Below, one piece after another: positions 30,003 to 39,643 of a stretch of DNA of 64,000 bases; the stretch's first letter is position 1, and the number at the start of each line of letters is the position of its first letter. Source of the DNA: Nitrosomonas sp. Nm33 (GTDB taxonomy: Bacteria; Pseudomonadota; Gammaproteobacteria; Burkholderiales; Nitrosomonadaceae); contig NZ_FNPJ01000006.1 in the NCBI RefSeq assembly GCF_900107265.1, positions 17,879 to 81,878 on the forward strand. The letters are read 5' to 3'. Both the position numbers and the translations under genes were made by a program. Under the pieces are notes generated by a model. It made no database searches. It was not told the DNA's origin and was given only the letters and a program-made list of their open reading frames with translations.

Positions 30003-30475
30003 TTGCGCAATTCCTCCAGCAATTGATCTATTTGCTCATTGGACATAAAACTACACATTTGCTTGTTATTAACCAGCAAAACGGGAGCATCTCCGCACGC
30101 CCCCATACACTCTCCTTCCTTTAGGGTGAAGAGTCCATCAGCAGATGTTTCATTAAATCCTACTCCAAGCTTTTGCTTTAAATAATTCGCTGCATCATTT
30201 CCACCCGACAAAGCACACGGTAGATTAGTACATACTGTAAGCTTATATTTACCTACCGGCTTCAAATTGTACATGTTGTAAAACGTTGCAACTTCATATA
30301 CTGCAATAGCTGGCATACCTAAATATTTGGCAATGAAATCCATGGTTTCGGTAGCGAGCCAGCCTTTCTCATCCTGCGCAATAGCAAGTGCGGACATGAC
30401 TGCCGATTGTTTCTGGTCAGTAGGGTATTTTGCAATCTCTCGATTTATTTTTTCCAAGGATTCAGTGCTTAACAT
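29999..30475 (-). CDS. nuoE: NADH-quinone oxidoreductase subunit E, [2Fe-2S]
   Basis: 158 residues of thioredoxin-like fold. The N1a [2Fe-2S] ligands are Cys82, Cys87 ([12 protein letters not shown]) and Cys123, Cys127 ([11 protein letters not shown]). An N-terminal helical part (IAQDEKGWL and [10 protein letters not shown]) is typical of the family. It forms the NADH-oxidising module with NuoF, to which it is joined by a 4-base gene overlap; nuoD lies 12 bp upstream. Confidence 0.96.
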   Translation of the reverse strand: MLSTESLEKINREIAKYPTDQKQSAVMSALAIAQDEKGWLATETMDFIAKYLGMPAIAVYEVATFYNMYNLKPVGKYKLTVCTNLPCALSGGNDAANYLKQKLGVGFNETSADGLFTLKEGECMGACGDAPVLLVNNKQMCSFMSNEQIDQLLEELRK

Positions 30476-30487
30476 TTTTTCTTCTAT

Positions 30488-31741
30488 TTATCTGTCTATT
30501 TCACCAAAAACAATATCTTGTGTACCTATAATCGCAACTAAATCAGCAATCATGTGACCACGTGACATTTCATCTATAGACGCTAAATGAGCAAATCCTG
30601 GTGCACGAATTTTTAAACGATAGGGTTTGTTAGCACCGTCAGAGATAATATAGATACCAAATTCTCCTTTGGGATGTTCAACTGCAGCATATACTTCGCC
30701 AGGTGGAACATGAATACCTTCAGTGAAAAGCTTGAAGTGATGAATCAATTCTTCCATGTTTTGTTTCATGGCCACACGCGAAGGAGGTGCAACCTTATGA
30801 TTATCAGTTATAACTGGACCAGGATTGTGACGCAGCCATTCAATACATTGCTTGATAATCCGATTGGATTGCCGCATTTCTTCTATACGCACTAAATAGC
30901 GATCATAACAATCGCCATTGACCCCTACCGGTATATCAAAATCAAGTTGGTCATAGACTTCATATGGCTGTTTCTTGCGCAAATCCCATGCCACTCCGGA
31001 ACCACGCAGCATTGGACCCGTAAAACCCAAAGCTTTGGCGCGCTCCGGCGTAACTACACCAATATCTACTAATCTTTGTTTCCAGATACGATTATCAGTC
31101 AGGAGTGTTTCGTATTCATCGACATATTTCGGAAAGCGATTAGTGAAATCTTCAATGAAATCGAGCAATGATCCCTGACGATTTTCATTTCTTTTTTTTG
31201 TTTCTTTTTCGTCATGAATTTGCGACACCTGATATTGAGGCATTGTATCAGGCAGATCTCGATATACGCCACCAGGTCGGTAATATGCTGCATGCATTCT
31301 GGCACCTGACACGGCTTCATAGCAATCCATTAAATCTTCTCTATCACGGAATGCATAGAGAAATACGGTCATTGCTCCCACATCTAGCGCATGCGCTCCT
31401 AGCCAGAGCAGATGATTCAATATTCTCGTTATTTCATCAAACATGACCCGTATATACTGAGCTCGCAAAGGAACCTCGATTTGTAATAGCCGCTCAATTG
31501 CCATTACATACGCATGCTCATTTACCATCATGGAAACATAATCCAGTCGATCCATATAAGGTACTGACTGAATATAGGTCTTGTTTTCAGCTAATTTTTC
31601 TGTGGCACGATGTAGCAATCCAATATGTGGATCTGCTCGCCTTATTACTTCACCATCTAATTCCATCACTAACCGTAAAACACCGTGTGCAGCAGGGTGT
31701 TGCGGTCCAAAATTCATGGTGTAATTACGTATTTCAGCCAT
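30488..31741 (-). CDS. nuoD: NADH-quinone oxidoreductase subunit D
   Basis: 417 residues, the 49-kDa-type subunit that forms the quinone site with NuoB. Marks: [21 protein letters not shown] near residues 11-31, [15 protein letters not shown], and the C-terminal DIVFGEIDR. It is a separate gene from nuoC, unlike the fused nuoCD of enterobacteria and as expected in betaproteobacteria. Relatives of the MidA-like methyltransferase at 2.3 kb modify an arginine of this subunit in mitochondria. Confidence 0.97.
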   Translation of the reverse strand: MAEIRNYTMNFGPQHPAAHGVLRLVMELDGEVIRRADPHIGLLHRATEKLAENKTYIQSVPYMDRLDYVSMMVNEHAYVMAIERLLQIEVPLRAQYIRVMFDEITRILNHLLWLGAHALDVGAMTVFLYAFRDREDLMDCYEAVSGARMHAAYYRPGGVYRDLPDTMPQYQVSQIHDEKETKKRNENRQGSLLDFIEDFTNRFPKYVDEYETLLTDNRIWKQRLVDIGVVTPERAKALGFTGPMLRGSGVAWDLRKKQPYEVYDQLDFDIPVGVNGDCYDRYLVRIEEMRQSNRIIKQCIEWLRHNPGPVITDNHKVAPPSRVAMKQNMEELIHHFKLFTEGIHVPPGEVYAAVEHPKGEFGIYIISDGANKPYRLKIRAPGFAHLASIDEMSRGHMIADLVAIIGTQDIVFGEIDR

Positions 31742-31788
31742 ATCCTAAGCAATCCTAACATCAAAAAAGATATGTTTTGATTTCATGT

Positions 31789-32415
31789 TTAGTCGACCTT
31801 ATTTTCTTCACCGTAATGATCCTCGCGGACGACATAAGGTGTTATCTCTCGAGGTTCTATTGTGAGGGGTTGATAAATAACTCGCTTCTGATCAGCATCG
31901 TAGCGCATTTCTACATATCCAGATAACGGGAAATCCTTACGGAATGGATTACCAATAAAACCATAGTCAGTGAGGATTCTTCTTAAATCTGGATGATTGG
32001 AAAAAATGATACCGTAAAGATCAAATGCTTCACGCTCAAACCAATTGACTGCTGGCCAAATACCCATTACTGAATCGACCATCGGAAATTCATCATCATC
32101 GACAAATACTCTTACTCGTAATCGATGATTGAGATTTACCGAAAGCAAGTGATACACAACGGCAAAACGCCTGTTTTGACGACCCTCTCCCGCAAAGGAA
32201 TCATGAGTATAGGCAGAATAATCCACACCACACAAATCAATGAGCGTATCAAAATTCAGTTCAGGGTGATCGCGCAACACTTTTGCCACATCCAACAAAT
32301 CTTGTGATCGTACCAGAATGGTTATTTCATGTAAGCGCTGATTCAAGCTTACCAGTTTACTACCGAGCACGCTCTGCAAGGATGAAGAGAGTTTTTCCAA
32401 ACGACTAATCGACAT
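31789..32415 (-). CDS. nuoC: NADH-quinone oxidoreductase subunit C
   Basis: 208 residues, 30-kDa-type peripheral subunit. Marks: LCGVDYSAY near residues 62-70, [18 protein letters not shown] region ([20 protein letters not shown]) and [20 protein letters not shown], the classical Complex1_30K signature. It contacts NuoB and NuoD at the base of the peripheral arm. It starts 8 bp after nuoB; 47 bp separates it from nuoD. Confidence 0.96.
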   Translation of the reverse strand: MSISRLEKLSSSLQSVLGSKLVSLNQRLHEITILVRSQDLLDVAKVLRDHPELNFDTLIDLCGVDYSAYTHDSFAGEGRQNRRFAVVYHLLSVNLNHRLRVRVFVDDDEFPMVDSVMGIWPAVNWFEREAFDLYGIIFSNHPDLRRILTDYGFIGNPFRKDFPLSGYVEMRYDADQKRVIYQPLTIEPREITPYVVREDHYGEENKVD

Positions 32416-32423
32416 GTTAGAAC

Positions 32424-32897
32424 CTAGCGGGCAATAGTATTTGTTCTTTTGATTTTATTTTGGAGCTGAATGATTCCATAAAGGAGAGCCTCAGCAGTAG
32501 GCGGGCATCCTGGAACATAAATATCAACTGGCACAATCCGATCACATCCACGAACGACAGAATATGAATAGTGGTAGTAACCACCTCCATTTGCACAGGA
32601 GCCCATGGAAATAACCCAACGTGGCTCAGCCATCTGATCATAAACCTTACGTAATGCAGGAGCCATCTTGTTACATAGCGTTCCCGCTACAATCATTACG
32701 TCTGACTGTCTCGGACTAGGACGAAAAACTATTCCAAATCGATCTAAGTCATATCGTGACGCCCCGGTCTGCATCATTTCCACTGCACAACAAGCAAGCC
32801 CAAAAGTCATTGGCCACATTGATCCAGTACGACCCCAGTTAATTACAGAATCAAGACTAGTGGTTATAAATCCTTTATCTACTGTACCGTCCATCAT
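32424..32897 (-). CDS. nuoB: NADH-quinone oxidoreductase subunit B, N2 [4Fe-4S]
   Basis: 157 residues. The N2 cluster ligands are the adjacent pair Cys36/Cys37 ([11 protein letters not shown]) with Cys101 ([10 protein letters not shown]) and Cys131 ([10 protein letters not shown]). Also visible is [14 protein letters not shown]2 is the last iron-sulfur cluster before quinone. One base separates it from nuoA, which is normally translated with it. Complete and without oddities. Confidence 0.97.
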   Translation of the reverse strand: MMDGTVDKGFITTSLDSVINWGRTGSMWPMTFGLACCAVEMMQTGASRYDLDRFGIVFRPSPRQSDVMIVAGTLCNKMAPALRKVYDQMAEPRWVISMGSCANGGGYYHYSYSVVRGCDRIVPVDIYVPGCPPTAEALLYGIIQLQNKIKRTNTIAR

Positions 32898-32898
32898 A

Positions 32899-33267
32899 TC
32901 AATCCCACTCCAAGGCGCCTTTCATCCACTCGTAAATAAAACCTACAATAAGTATGCTGAGAAATACTAACATTGCAATAAAGCCAAACATACCAATTTC
33001 ATTTAATACAACTGCCCAAGGGAAAAGGAATGCAATTTCCAGATCAAACAGAATAAATAATATTGCCACCAAATAATAGCGTACATCAAATTTTATACGC
33101 GCATCTTCAAACGCTTCAAAACCACACTCGTAGGGTGACAATTTCTCACTATCGGGTCGATTGGGTGCAAACAACCAGCCTGCTAACATGGATAACGCAC
33201 CCACTAATAACCCAACCAAAATGAAAAGTAAAATTGGAAAATAATTACCAAGCATTGTATCTAGCAT
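32899..33267 (-). CDS. nuoA: NADH-quinone oxidoreductase subunit A
   Basis: 122 residues, three membrane helices. The loop [20 protein letters not shown] (about 43-62) with its single Cys is the family signature and lies beside the quinone tunnel; the second helix [19 protein letters not shown] carries the conserved acidic pair. First gene of the operon in the order A-B-C-D-E-F-G-H-I-J-K-L-M-N. The 57 bp between it and the tRNA-Leu gene leaves little room for a separate promoter, so read-through from the tpiA-secG-tRNA region is possible. Confidence 0.96.
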   Translation of the reverse strand: MLDTMLGNYFPILLFILVGLLVGALSMLAGWLFAPNRPDSEKLSPYECGFEAFEDARIKFDVRYYLVAILFILFDLEIAFLFPWAVVLNEIGMFGFIAMLVFLSILIVGFIYEWMKGALEWD

Positions 33268-33324
33268 AATTGTTATTCTCGTTATTTATTTACTTGCGTA
33301 ACCACCAATCCTATTAGCATGAAA

Positions 33325-33409
33325 TGGTGCCGATGGCGAGACTCGAACTCGCACAGCTTTCGCCACCGCCCCCTCAAGACGGCGTGTCTACCAATTCCAC
33401 CACATCGGC
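33325..33409 (-). tRNA. tRNA-Leu (anticodon GAG)
   Basis: 85 nt with an encoded 3' CCA (33325-33327 on the plus strand as TGG). The acceptor stem GCCGATG pairs with CATCGGC, the D-arm reads GGTGGAATTGGTAGAC, and the anticodon stem CCGTC/GGCGG encloses loop TTGAGGG, giving GAG. A long variable arm (GGTGGCGAAAGCTGT region) marks a class II tRNA, and GTTCGAGTC is the T-loop. It lies between secG and nuoA, the arrangement common in betaproteobacteria. Confidence 0.95.
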
Positions 33410-33480
33410 CAATTATTTCCGAACAAACAACAAAATTCACTCAATATAGAGATTAAATCCAATTACAAACAACATATTAA

Positions 33481-33852
33481 TTATTCCGGTATTTCCCTGG
33501 CCTTAGAGGCTTTATCATCTACTGGTATTTCAGAAGAAGGTTTCGCATCTGTTGTTTTTTCAGCATCTTTCACTTCAGCAGAGTCCACTTCAAAATGTTT
33601 CATTACACTGGCACTTTCAGTTCCACTACCAGAAAAATAAGCAAGTGATAAACTAGTGATAAAAAATACTGCAGCTGCCAAAGCAGTTGTTCGGCTCAAA
33701 AAATTAGCTGAACCACTCGCACCAAAAAGACTTCCAGCCGAGCCACTGCCAAATGCAGCTCCCATATCTGCGCCTTTTCCATGCTGCAATAAAACCAAAA
33801 CAACAACTACCAACGCTGCCACCAGATGTACCGACCAAACTATTGTTTCCAT
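33481..33852 (-). CDS. secG: Protein-export membrane protein SecG
   Basis: 123 residues. Two membrane helices (about 6-24 and 55-75) flank the conserved loop [20 protein letters not shown] and [16 protein letters not shown]. The C-terminal tail (after about residue 80) is acidic and low-complexity, a variable feature of proteobacterial SecG. Accessory subunit of the SecYEG translocon. It is 17 bp from tpiA, the same order as in many betaproteobacteria, and upstream of tRNA-Leu and the nuo operon. Confidence 0.93.
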   Translation of the reverse strand: METIVWSVHLVAALVVVVLVLLQHGKGADMGAAFGSGSAGSLFGASGSANFLSRTTALAAAVFFITSLSLAYFSGSGTESASVMKHFEVDSAEVKDAEKTTDAKPSSEIPVDDKASKAREIPE

Positions 33853-33869
33853 TTTTTACTCTTTAAAAA

Positions 33870-34625
33870 TCATTGCTGTGCGGCTGAACAGATTGAAATA
33901 AACTCATTAGCAATCAACGAAGCACCTCCTATCAATCCTCCATCGATATCAGGCATTGCAAATAAATCACTGGCATTACTCGCTTTTACACTTCCTCCAT
34001 AAAGAATCTGCAAGTTATCTGCCACTTCTGTGTTTTGCTTAGCTATCTTGCTGCGTATGAACGCATGGACACTCTGAGCTTGCGCAGGAGTAGCCGTTCT
34101 GCCCGTACCAATTGCCCATATAGGCTCATAAGCAATAACTGATTGCGTTAACGAATTAATACCCGTTAATTTAATCACTGCATCGAGCTGTTCTTCTATC
34201 ACTCGTTCCGTTTCATCAATCTCACGTTGCGCCAATGTCTCACCGACACATAAAATAGGTATCAAACCAGCGCTCTGGGCTTTCTTAAACTTCTCGGCCA
34301 CGGTATGGTTATCCTCACCAAATAAAGACCGTCTCTCGGAATGTCCAACAATCACATAACGACAGGCAAAATCCAGCAACATTTCTACTGCTACTTCACC
34401 TGTGTAAGCACCTAAATCAAATTGGCTGACATTCTGCGCACCCCAAAATATATGAGTATCTTTCAGAGCAAGCTGCACCGCTGGTATATAAGGATATGGC
34501 GCACAAACTGCACATATAACATTCCGTAACTCTTTAGTCCCTGGAATGATTGCATTGAGCAACTCCTGGTTCTGAACAAAATTACCATTCATTTTCCAGT
34601 TACCAACAACCAACTTTGTGCGCAT
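33870..34625 (-). CDS. tpiA: Triosephosphate isomerase
   Basis: 251 residues, TIM barrel. VVGNWKMNGN contains the substrate-binding Asn-Lys pair, VIVGHSERRSLF the catalytic histidine, and IAYEPIWAIGTGRTA the catalytic glutamate; ILYGGSVKASNA is the phosphate loop. It interconverts glyceraldehyde-3-phosphate and dihydroxyacetone phosphate in glycolysis and the Calvin cycle. First gene of the tpiA-secG-tRNA-nuo run; its promoter should lie in the 34.6-34.9 kb intergenic region. Confidence 0.97.
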   Translation of the reverse strand: MRTKLVVGNWKMNGNFVQNQELLNAIIPGTKELRNVICAVCAPYPYIPAVQLALKDTHIFWGAQNVSQFDLGAYTGEVAVEMLLDFACRYVIVGHSERRSLFGEDNHTVAEKFKKAQSAGLIPILCVGETLAQREIDETERVIEEQLDAVIKLTGINSLTQSVIAYEPIWAIGTGRTATPAQAQSVHAFIRSKIAKQNTEVADNLQILYGGSVKASNASDLFAMPDIDGGLIGGASLIANEFISICSAAQQ

Positions 34626-35025
34626 CCTCTTATCCTTTAGTATCAGAACAAGAAATGCTACTCGGGAATAAGCACTGCGTCAATCTCTTGACACACTATG
34701 AGTTAAGCAATTTGACCAGTTAAAATGGATGATTTCTTCACTAAATACGTAATTCACAGAGATAACTACTTGAAGATAGATTATATTTTGACAATGTAAT
34801 TTGTCAATCCTGAGCAATACTGACATTGTATGGAAACAATGTTGTGTTTGTATTAATTTTTTTTTCAACAATTAAAGCTTATTCAAATTAATTTTACCTG
34901 GATATTTCGCTAGATTGGTGAAATATCCAGGTTAAGCGCAATAACATGATCGTAATTTACCAAAGGTCGCAGCCTTTACCACTGTCTCAAGAAGCACTCA
35001 CCACCTGGAGTAGGATTCTAATTAA
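34626..35025. other. Intergenic region between sulfotransferase and tpiA
   Basis: 400 bp without a convincing gene; the 63-codon frame on the minus strand (34871-34680) lacks protein-like composition. It should contain the tpiA promoter and the 3' end of the sulfotransferase transcript. The hairpin at 34896-34932 is the only clear structure. Confidence 0.6.
34896..34932. terminator. Perfect 13-bp hairpin after the sulfotransferase gene
   Basis: ACCTGGATATTTC and GAAATATCCAGGT form a perfect 13-bp stem around an 11-base loop. It lies about 95 bp beyond the sulfotransferase stop. There is no T-run on the minus strand, so a factor-assisted terminator, mRNA 3'-end stabiliser or repeat end are all possible. 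Confidence 0.45.
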
Positions 35026-35946
35026 TTAGATCGTGCCACCATTTCCGAGCCATTCACGACACTCAGGGGTGAGTGCTCGATCACAAGCAGCTTCATAGAG
35101 ACTCATCTCCTTGTCAGAAAGAACATCACGCCAGCGACCATTTGTTCCCTTATGAAGAAAAGTTTGCGCTCCGCCCTTCCAGAAATGACCACCCCCTGGC
35201 GCATACAACTCCCCCTGGCGTTTCATCTCCGCAAAGGAAACAGCCTTGATAATGTCCACCCAGGCATTCTCAGGCACATCGATTTCCAGAAATGCGGCCA
35301 TGCGACGAACCTCTCGTTCGGTATTTTCGAGCATGTCGTTGTAGTGGAATAGCTGAATGTTAGGAAGGTAACGAAAATTCCACCAAGACTGTACATTGGA
35401 AAGATGCGACCAGTACGGCCAGCCATCGGTTTCCCATTCGAACGAACCGCGCGTTATCCAATTCTGCCAGAAAGTATGGATATCATCTGGTGGACGCGGC
35501 AACTCATCACCCGCACGGCCAGGCAGCATATTCATCAACGTAAAGAACTCATCCTTCATACCCTTATAGTGATTCCATAACGACATGAAAACATCCCGCG
35601 CATCACGGGCAATGTAAAGGTACTTGATCTTCTCGTTATAAAACATACCGTCGAGCGGCAAATGCGTCTTGATGAAGCGACGGTGCGTCTGTGTTTTCAG
35701 TCTATTCAAAATCACTTCAAGCGGCATAATTCGCATATCCAGCCATGGCGACATTTCCGCCGGTGCAGCCGGGAAATTTCCATCTGGAAAAAGAAGATGT
35801 GCGACAATAGCCTGAGTCCAGGTCGTGCCCGCCTTGTATGATGTTGCCACGATGATGTCATCGTCGCGCGACTCGAAATAATCCCAACGGGTACTGTCAA
35901 AATGATGATTCTGGTAGATACGGGAGCGCTTTGGTAAAGTTGGCAT
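35026..35946 (-). CDS. PAPS-dependent sulfotransferase family protein
   Basis: 306 residues of the cytosolic aryl/alkyl sulfotransferase type. The PAPS 5'-phosphosulfate loop is TSYKAGTTW (residues 35-43), the catalytic His is H95 in IKTHLPLDG, and the 3'-phosphate site is Arg114...Ser122 (IARDARDVFMSLWNH). A C-terminal KGTNGRWRDVLS replaces the usual RKGxxGDWK motif. It would transfer sulfate to a hydroxyl of an unknown small molecule or lipid. No PAPS synthesis genes are adjacent. It stands alone with non-coding sequence on both sides, and its G+C seems slightly above that of neighbouring intergenic DNA. Confidence 0.85.
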   Translation of the reverse strand: MPTLPKRSRIYQNHHFDSTRWDYFESRDDDIIVATSYKAGTTWTQAIVAHLLFPDGNFPAAPAEMSPWLDMRIMPLEVILNRLKTQTHRRFIKTHLPLDGMFYNEKIKYLYIARDARDVFMSLWNHYKGMKDEFFTLMNMLPGRAGDELPRPPDDIHTFWQNWITRGSFEWETDGWPYWSHLSNVQSWWNFRYLPNIQLFHYNDMLENTEREVRRMAAFLEIDVPENAWVDIIKAVSFAEMKRQGELYAPGGGHFWKGGAQTFLHKGTNGRWRDVLSDKEMSLYEAACDRALTPECREWLGNGGTI

Positions 35947-36231
35947 CTTTGTAACCTGTTTTGAAATGATTTGCTGTTAGCCTATATAGAAGCACTTTGT
36001 ATTTGACAAGCGTGCAGGAGTAAAAATAAATTTGTTCTTACGTATCTTGCATATTTTGTATGAGCCATTTAAGGAGCGCTCCATCTGAATAAAATGATGC
36101 GGTTAAGCCTCTCCTCTACTTGATTGCCGGTACATGGATCACGCGTCAGTCAAGTTGGTTCTCAACAACTTGATTATGTCGTAAATGAGGTATTGTAAGA
36201 AACTCATTATTTAAGAACCATGTTATGCAAC
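35947..36231. other. Intergenic region with a small inverted repeat
   Basis: 285 bp without a gene. TCAAGTTG (36150-36157) and CAACTTGA (36166-36173) form an 8-bp inverted repeat with an 8-base spacer, downstream of the HNH gene stop. Nothing else stands out. Confidence 0.4.
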
Positions 36232-36903
36232 TTACTGAGACACATGATGATTGCTCTTTCCCTGATTGCAGGCAAAACACAGGGTCTGAAGATTATCTAT
36301 TACTGTCTCTCCGCCTTTTGACCATGGCACAATGTGATCAACCTCGAGCTGTATACCAGGAGTAATAGCGGGAGATACACCGCATGCACAACATCTAAAG
36401 TTATCGCGTTGTAGTACCTTAAAACGGAGTCTTAGATTTATGGAACGAGAAGTGCTGCGGTGTTGTAAAAGTTGAATATCATTTGCTCTTGAAAATGGCG
36501 TAGATATTTCCTTAGTGTTGATATACTCTACAAACGCTTCAAGTGCTTTTCTCCAAGAGCCAAACCGCTGCTCATACGGTTTGGCTGAATAGTAACAGTG
36601 GGGTCGCTGAATTTCCGAATAGCTTGGCTGCCGCCCAAGCTTTATCCATAAATCATAGATAGCTGCAAACAGCTTCTGATCAGGAATGTTTCGTTCGACG
36701 AACTTTTCAAGACCAGCCTTTTCAATCGCGGTATTCCATGATCCGAATCGGCGAATAACGGTGGTAACACCATATTTCCCGAATTCCTTGTAAGTTCGCT
36801 GCTTCAAGCAAATATCGGCATGCTCTTGAGCAACGCATTGAAGATCGCTCAACAAATCCTCATCAGCGATACTCTTTCGGTCATGACTTAGTTTAAATTG
36901 CAT
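36232..36903 (-). CDS. HNH endonuclease with N-terminal homing-endonuclease-associated repeats
   Basis: 223 residues. Two tandem repeats of about 55 residues (about 15-68 and 75-128), each ending in the matching stretch RRFGSWNTAIEKAG or EQRFGSWRKALEAF, precede a C-terminal HNH domain: CCACG (Cys171/Cys174), EVDHIVPWSKGG (His190), Asn204 and CFAC (Cys209/Cys212). The four cysteines form the zinc knuckle and the His/Asn pair the nuclease site. The repeats are the DNA-recognition modules found in mobile-intron-type nucleases. No intron, intein or methylase is adjacent, so its target and role are unknown. Confidence 0.82.
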   Translation of the reverse strand: MQFKLSHDRKSIADEDLLSDLQCVAQEHADICLKQRTYKEFGKYGVTTVIRRFGSWNTAIEKAGLEKFVERNIPDQKLFAAIYDLWIKLGRQPSYSEIQRPHCYYSAKPYEQRFGSWRKALEAFVEYINTKEISTPFSRANDIQLLQHRSTSRSINLRLRFKVLQRDNFRCCACGVSPAITPGIQLEVDHIVPWSKGGETVIDNLQTLCFACNQGKSNHHVSQ

Positions 36904-37048
36904 TACTTATTTGCCATAGAACTAAAATTCTGCTTCCGAGATTAATGTGATCTATTGCATCACCAATAATACGGTAAGAGCCATAATATCGAGTGGCTTA
37001 TGTTTATACTTAATAGCCGATCAGTAGTTTAGCTTTCAACTAACCCAA

Positions 37049-37471
37049 TCATCCCTGCGGTACCACCCTTGGCCGCCGATTTTCATCGATAGCCACGTAA
37101 GTCAGCACCGCTTCGGTCACTTTGATGCAAATCTCTTCCCCACCTTCCCGTGCTCCGCGTTGCGCGTAAACCGATACAGCGACAGTAATCGAAGTACGTC
37201 CTATCTTGATGATATTGGCGTAGAAGCTGACGATATCGCCCACAAACACGGGTTGTTTAAATACAAAAGAATTAACAGCTACTGTTGCGACGCGCCCTCG
37301 TGCTCGCCGGATGGCGGGAATACTACCTGCAGTATCGACTTGCGACATGATCCAGCCACCGAAAATATCACCCGCATAATTGGTATCCGATGGCATCGGT
37401 ACCGTACGCAATATGGGTTGACCTTCTGGCAAGGGAACGTGTAGTGCAGAATCATACGGAATGTTAAGCAT
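37049..37471 (-). CDS. Acyl-CoA thioesterase, YciA-like hot-dog fold
   Basis: 140 residues. The family core NYAGDIFGGWIMSQVDTAGS (about residues 31-50) holds the catalytic Asp; VATVAVNSFVFKQPVFVGDIV and ITVAVSVYAQ follow. YciA-type enzymes hydrolyse a broad range of acyl-CoAs as hexamers. It lies 48 bp after the acyl-CoA ligase gene on the same strand, which suggests a shared transcript handling acyl-CoA pools. The C-terminus ends soon after VLTYVAIDENRRPR, normal for the family. Confidence 0.87.
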   Translation of the reverse strand: MLNIPYDSALHVPLPEGQPILRTVPMPSDTNYAGDIFGGWIMSQVDTAGSIPAIRRARGRVATVAVNSFVFKQPVFVGDIVSFYANIIKIGRTSITVAVSVYAQRGAREGGEEICIKVTEAVLTYVAIDENRRPRVVPQG

Positions 37472-37519
37472 TGTCGGCTTATAACCAATTAGAGGTAATT
37501 CAAAGATAGTTCATTTTTG

Positions 37520-39346
37520 TCAGTGCCCAGCATATAAACGCGCTATCTCAGTTTTATAGCGTTCCAGAATTTTTGACCGCTTTAATTTCAAGGTAGGTGT
37601 CAGCATTTCATTCGCCACTGTCCACGGCTCAGGGATTAAAGCCACACGATATATTTTGGCATACCCTGGAAATTCACGGATTTGCCGGCTAATTACCTCC
37701 AGCACGATTTCTTCTGCTTGCTCATTTTTCGTCATTTGCTGCGAGTCCGCTGGCACTTGACACTGTGCAGCAACACTTTCCCAGCCACGCTTGCTCAATA
37801 CTACCAATGCACTCAAATAAGAGCGCCCTTCGCCAATGATCATGGCTTGCTCGAACATCGGATCCCGCAGAATAGCGGCTTCCATATCGGTTGGCGACAC
37901 CTTTTCACCCGTCGAGGTCACGATAATATCTTTTAGCCGCCCAGTAATCGTGATGCGTCCTTGTTCATCGATACTGGCAATATCTCCCGTATTCAACCAG
38001 CCGTCATCAGAGATGATAGCCCGCGTCGCTTCTAGATTGTTCCAGTAGCCGAGCATGACATTAGGGCCGCGAATCAGCAAGGCACCGTGCTCACCGAGTT
38101 TGACTTCCACTCCGGAGATAGGTAAACCAACACTCGAGGGCAAGTTATTATCAAGACGATTGGCACAAACCACCGGACTGGTTTCCGTCATGCCGTAACC
38201 TTGCAATATCGGTAATCCTAAGCCAATGAAAACACGTGAAATTTCAGGTAAGAGTGCTGCCCCTCCGCTCATCGCCTGCCGTAAACGCCCCCCCAGTTTA
38301 TCCATCAATTTCCGTGCCACCAGCTTATCCAGCAATGGCCATAGCAAATGAGACAAATGCCAGGAATCACGCCCTTGCTGATGTTCAAATCGACTGTAAC
38401 CCACTTCTACTGCCGAATCGAATAATTTTCTAGCCAGCGCTGATCCCTCATCCAGTTTAGCGCGTATGCCTGCATACACTCTCTCATAGATGCGTGGTAC
38501 CGAAACAAGGACGGTTGGGCGAATCGTGAGTAAATCCTCTTGTAACTGCTGAATCGAGCGGGCATAAGCGATGGTGGCACCACACATCATGGGCACATAA
38601 TAACCAGCAGTACGCTCTAATGTATGCGACAGGGGCAAAAACGAAAGCAGCAAATCATCGGGTGTTATGGTTACGACCTGAGCAGAAGCATAGGCGTTGG
38701 TCAGGATATTATGATGATTGAGCATCACTCCTTTGGGACGCCCTGTTGTGCCTGAGGTATAGATGATCGTCGCTAGTGCATGCGGATCGTTGTTCAGATG
38801 CTGGGTATCTCCCGCCTGCTCCGGCAACCACTTACTCAGCGCAATGACCCGATCATCTTTTACTTGAAGCGCTTCCTGCTCGGATAAAGTCATGATCACG
38901 ATGCGTGATAACTCGTTGAGCTGATCTTTTACTGGAGAAAATGCTTCCCATTGCGCCAGTTTCTCCACCAACAACAGTTTGACGCCCGCATCCTGCAAGC
39001 AATAGACTGCATTCTCAGCACGATCTTCGGTATAAAGCGGCACTACCACCAAACCCAGTCCGATGGCTGCCTGTTCGAACATCACCCACTGTGGACAATT
39101 TCTCGACATTACCGCGACCCGATCACCAGGAGACAAATTTCCACGCGACATGGCAGTTTGCCAACGTGCCACTCCTTGCGCCATCTCAGCCCAGGTGTAA
39201 TCACACCATTTCTCAGTCTCGACATTAAAATCGCGATACGCCACTAATTGAGGTGAACGACGCACTCGCTCTCTGAACAAACCATCCAGTGTTTTAGCAA
39301 CTTCTACCGGAATGACATCTGCCTTGCTGTGCTGATGATTTGTCAC
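37520..39346 (-). CDS. Long-chain acyl-CoA synthetase (AMP-forming)
   Basis: 608 residues from a GTG at 39346 preceded by AGGGAGAAAAC. The AMP-binding P-loop IIYTSGTTGRPKGVML lies near residue 197; LSFLPLSHTLERTAGYY, QGYGMTETSPVV and the hinge region GWLNTGDIASIDEQGRITITGRLKDIIV follow, with the C-terminal catalytic lysine region LTPTLKLKRSKI. The plant/cyanobacterial-like FAA1 subfamily is indicated by the LERTAGYY stretch. It activates fatty acids for use by neighbouring acyl-CoA enzymes. It is separated from the FadE-like gene upstream by repeat B4. Confidence 0.9.
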   Translation of the reverse strand: MTNHQHSKADVIPVEVAKTLDGLFRERVRRSPQLVAYRDFNVETEKWCDYTWAEMAQGVARWQTAMSRGNLSPGDRVAVMSRNCPQWVMFEQAAIGLGLVVVPLYTEDRAENAVYCLQDAGVKLLLVEKLAQWEAFSPVKDQLNELSRIVIMTLSEQEALQVKDDRVIALSKWLPEQAGDTQHLNNDPHALATIIYTSGTTGRPKGVMLNHHNILTNAYASAQVVTITPDDLLLSFLPLSHTLERTAGYYVPMMCGATIAYARSIQQLQEDLLTIRPTVLVSVPRIYERVYAGIRAKLDEGSALARKLFDSAVEVGYSRFEHQQGRDSWHLSHLLWPLLDKLVARKLMDKLGGRLRQAMSGGAALLPEISRVFIGLGLPILQGYGMTETSPVVCANRLDNNLPSSVGLPISGVEVKLGEHGALLIRGPNVMLGYWNNLEATRAIISDDGWLNTGDIASIDEQGRITITGRLKDIIVTSTGEKVSPTDMEAAILRDPMFEQAMIIGEGRSYLSALVVLSKRGWESVAAQCQVPADSQQMTKNEQAEEIVLEVISRQIREFPGYAKIYRVALIPEPWTVANEMLTPTLKLKRSKILERYKTEIARLYAGH

Positions 39347-39403
39347 GTTTTCTCCCTGTTTATATTGACAACACTGTTCGTAAAAATCCTGCCCTATTAT
39401 TAT

Positions 39404-39635
39404 CCCAGGTTCCTCAGATGATCGCTCGTTCTGGTGTTAACATTATGAATAAATAAACTTTCCTATAATTTCATTCTCATCTTCCGGGTGTTTCCGTGCC
39501 GGGACAGATTGCACGATTTTGCAAGCACATGATTGCGTTGCAACTCCTTGGAATGGAGCAACTATTCCGCGTCGTTGCGCCTTGCCCTGCACTCGCAAAA
39601 CCACACACCCATCTCGCCCCACTGAAAAATTTAGG
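39404..39635 (+). repeat. Family B inverted-repeat element, copy B4 (232 bp)
   Basis: Ends CCCAGGTTCCTCAGATG and, read inversely, CCTAAATTTTTCAGTGG; less well matched than the other copies, so probably older. It is flanked by the perfect 5-bp direct repeat ATTAT (39399-39403 and 39636-39640), the same target sequence as B1. The interior is closest to B1. It lies between the acyl-CoA ligase start and the FadE-like stop, 8 bp from the latter. Confidence 0.88.
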
Positions 39636-39643
39636 ATTATTTT

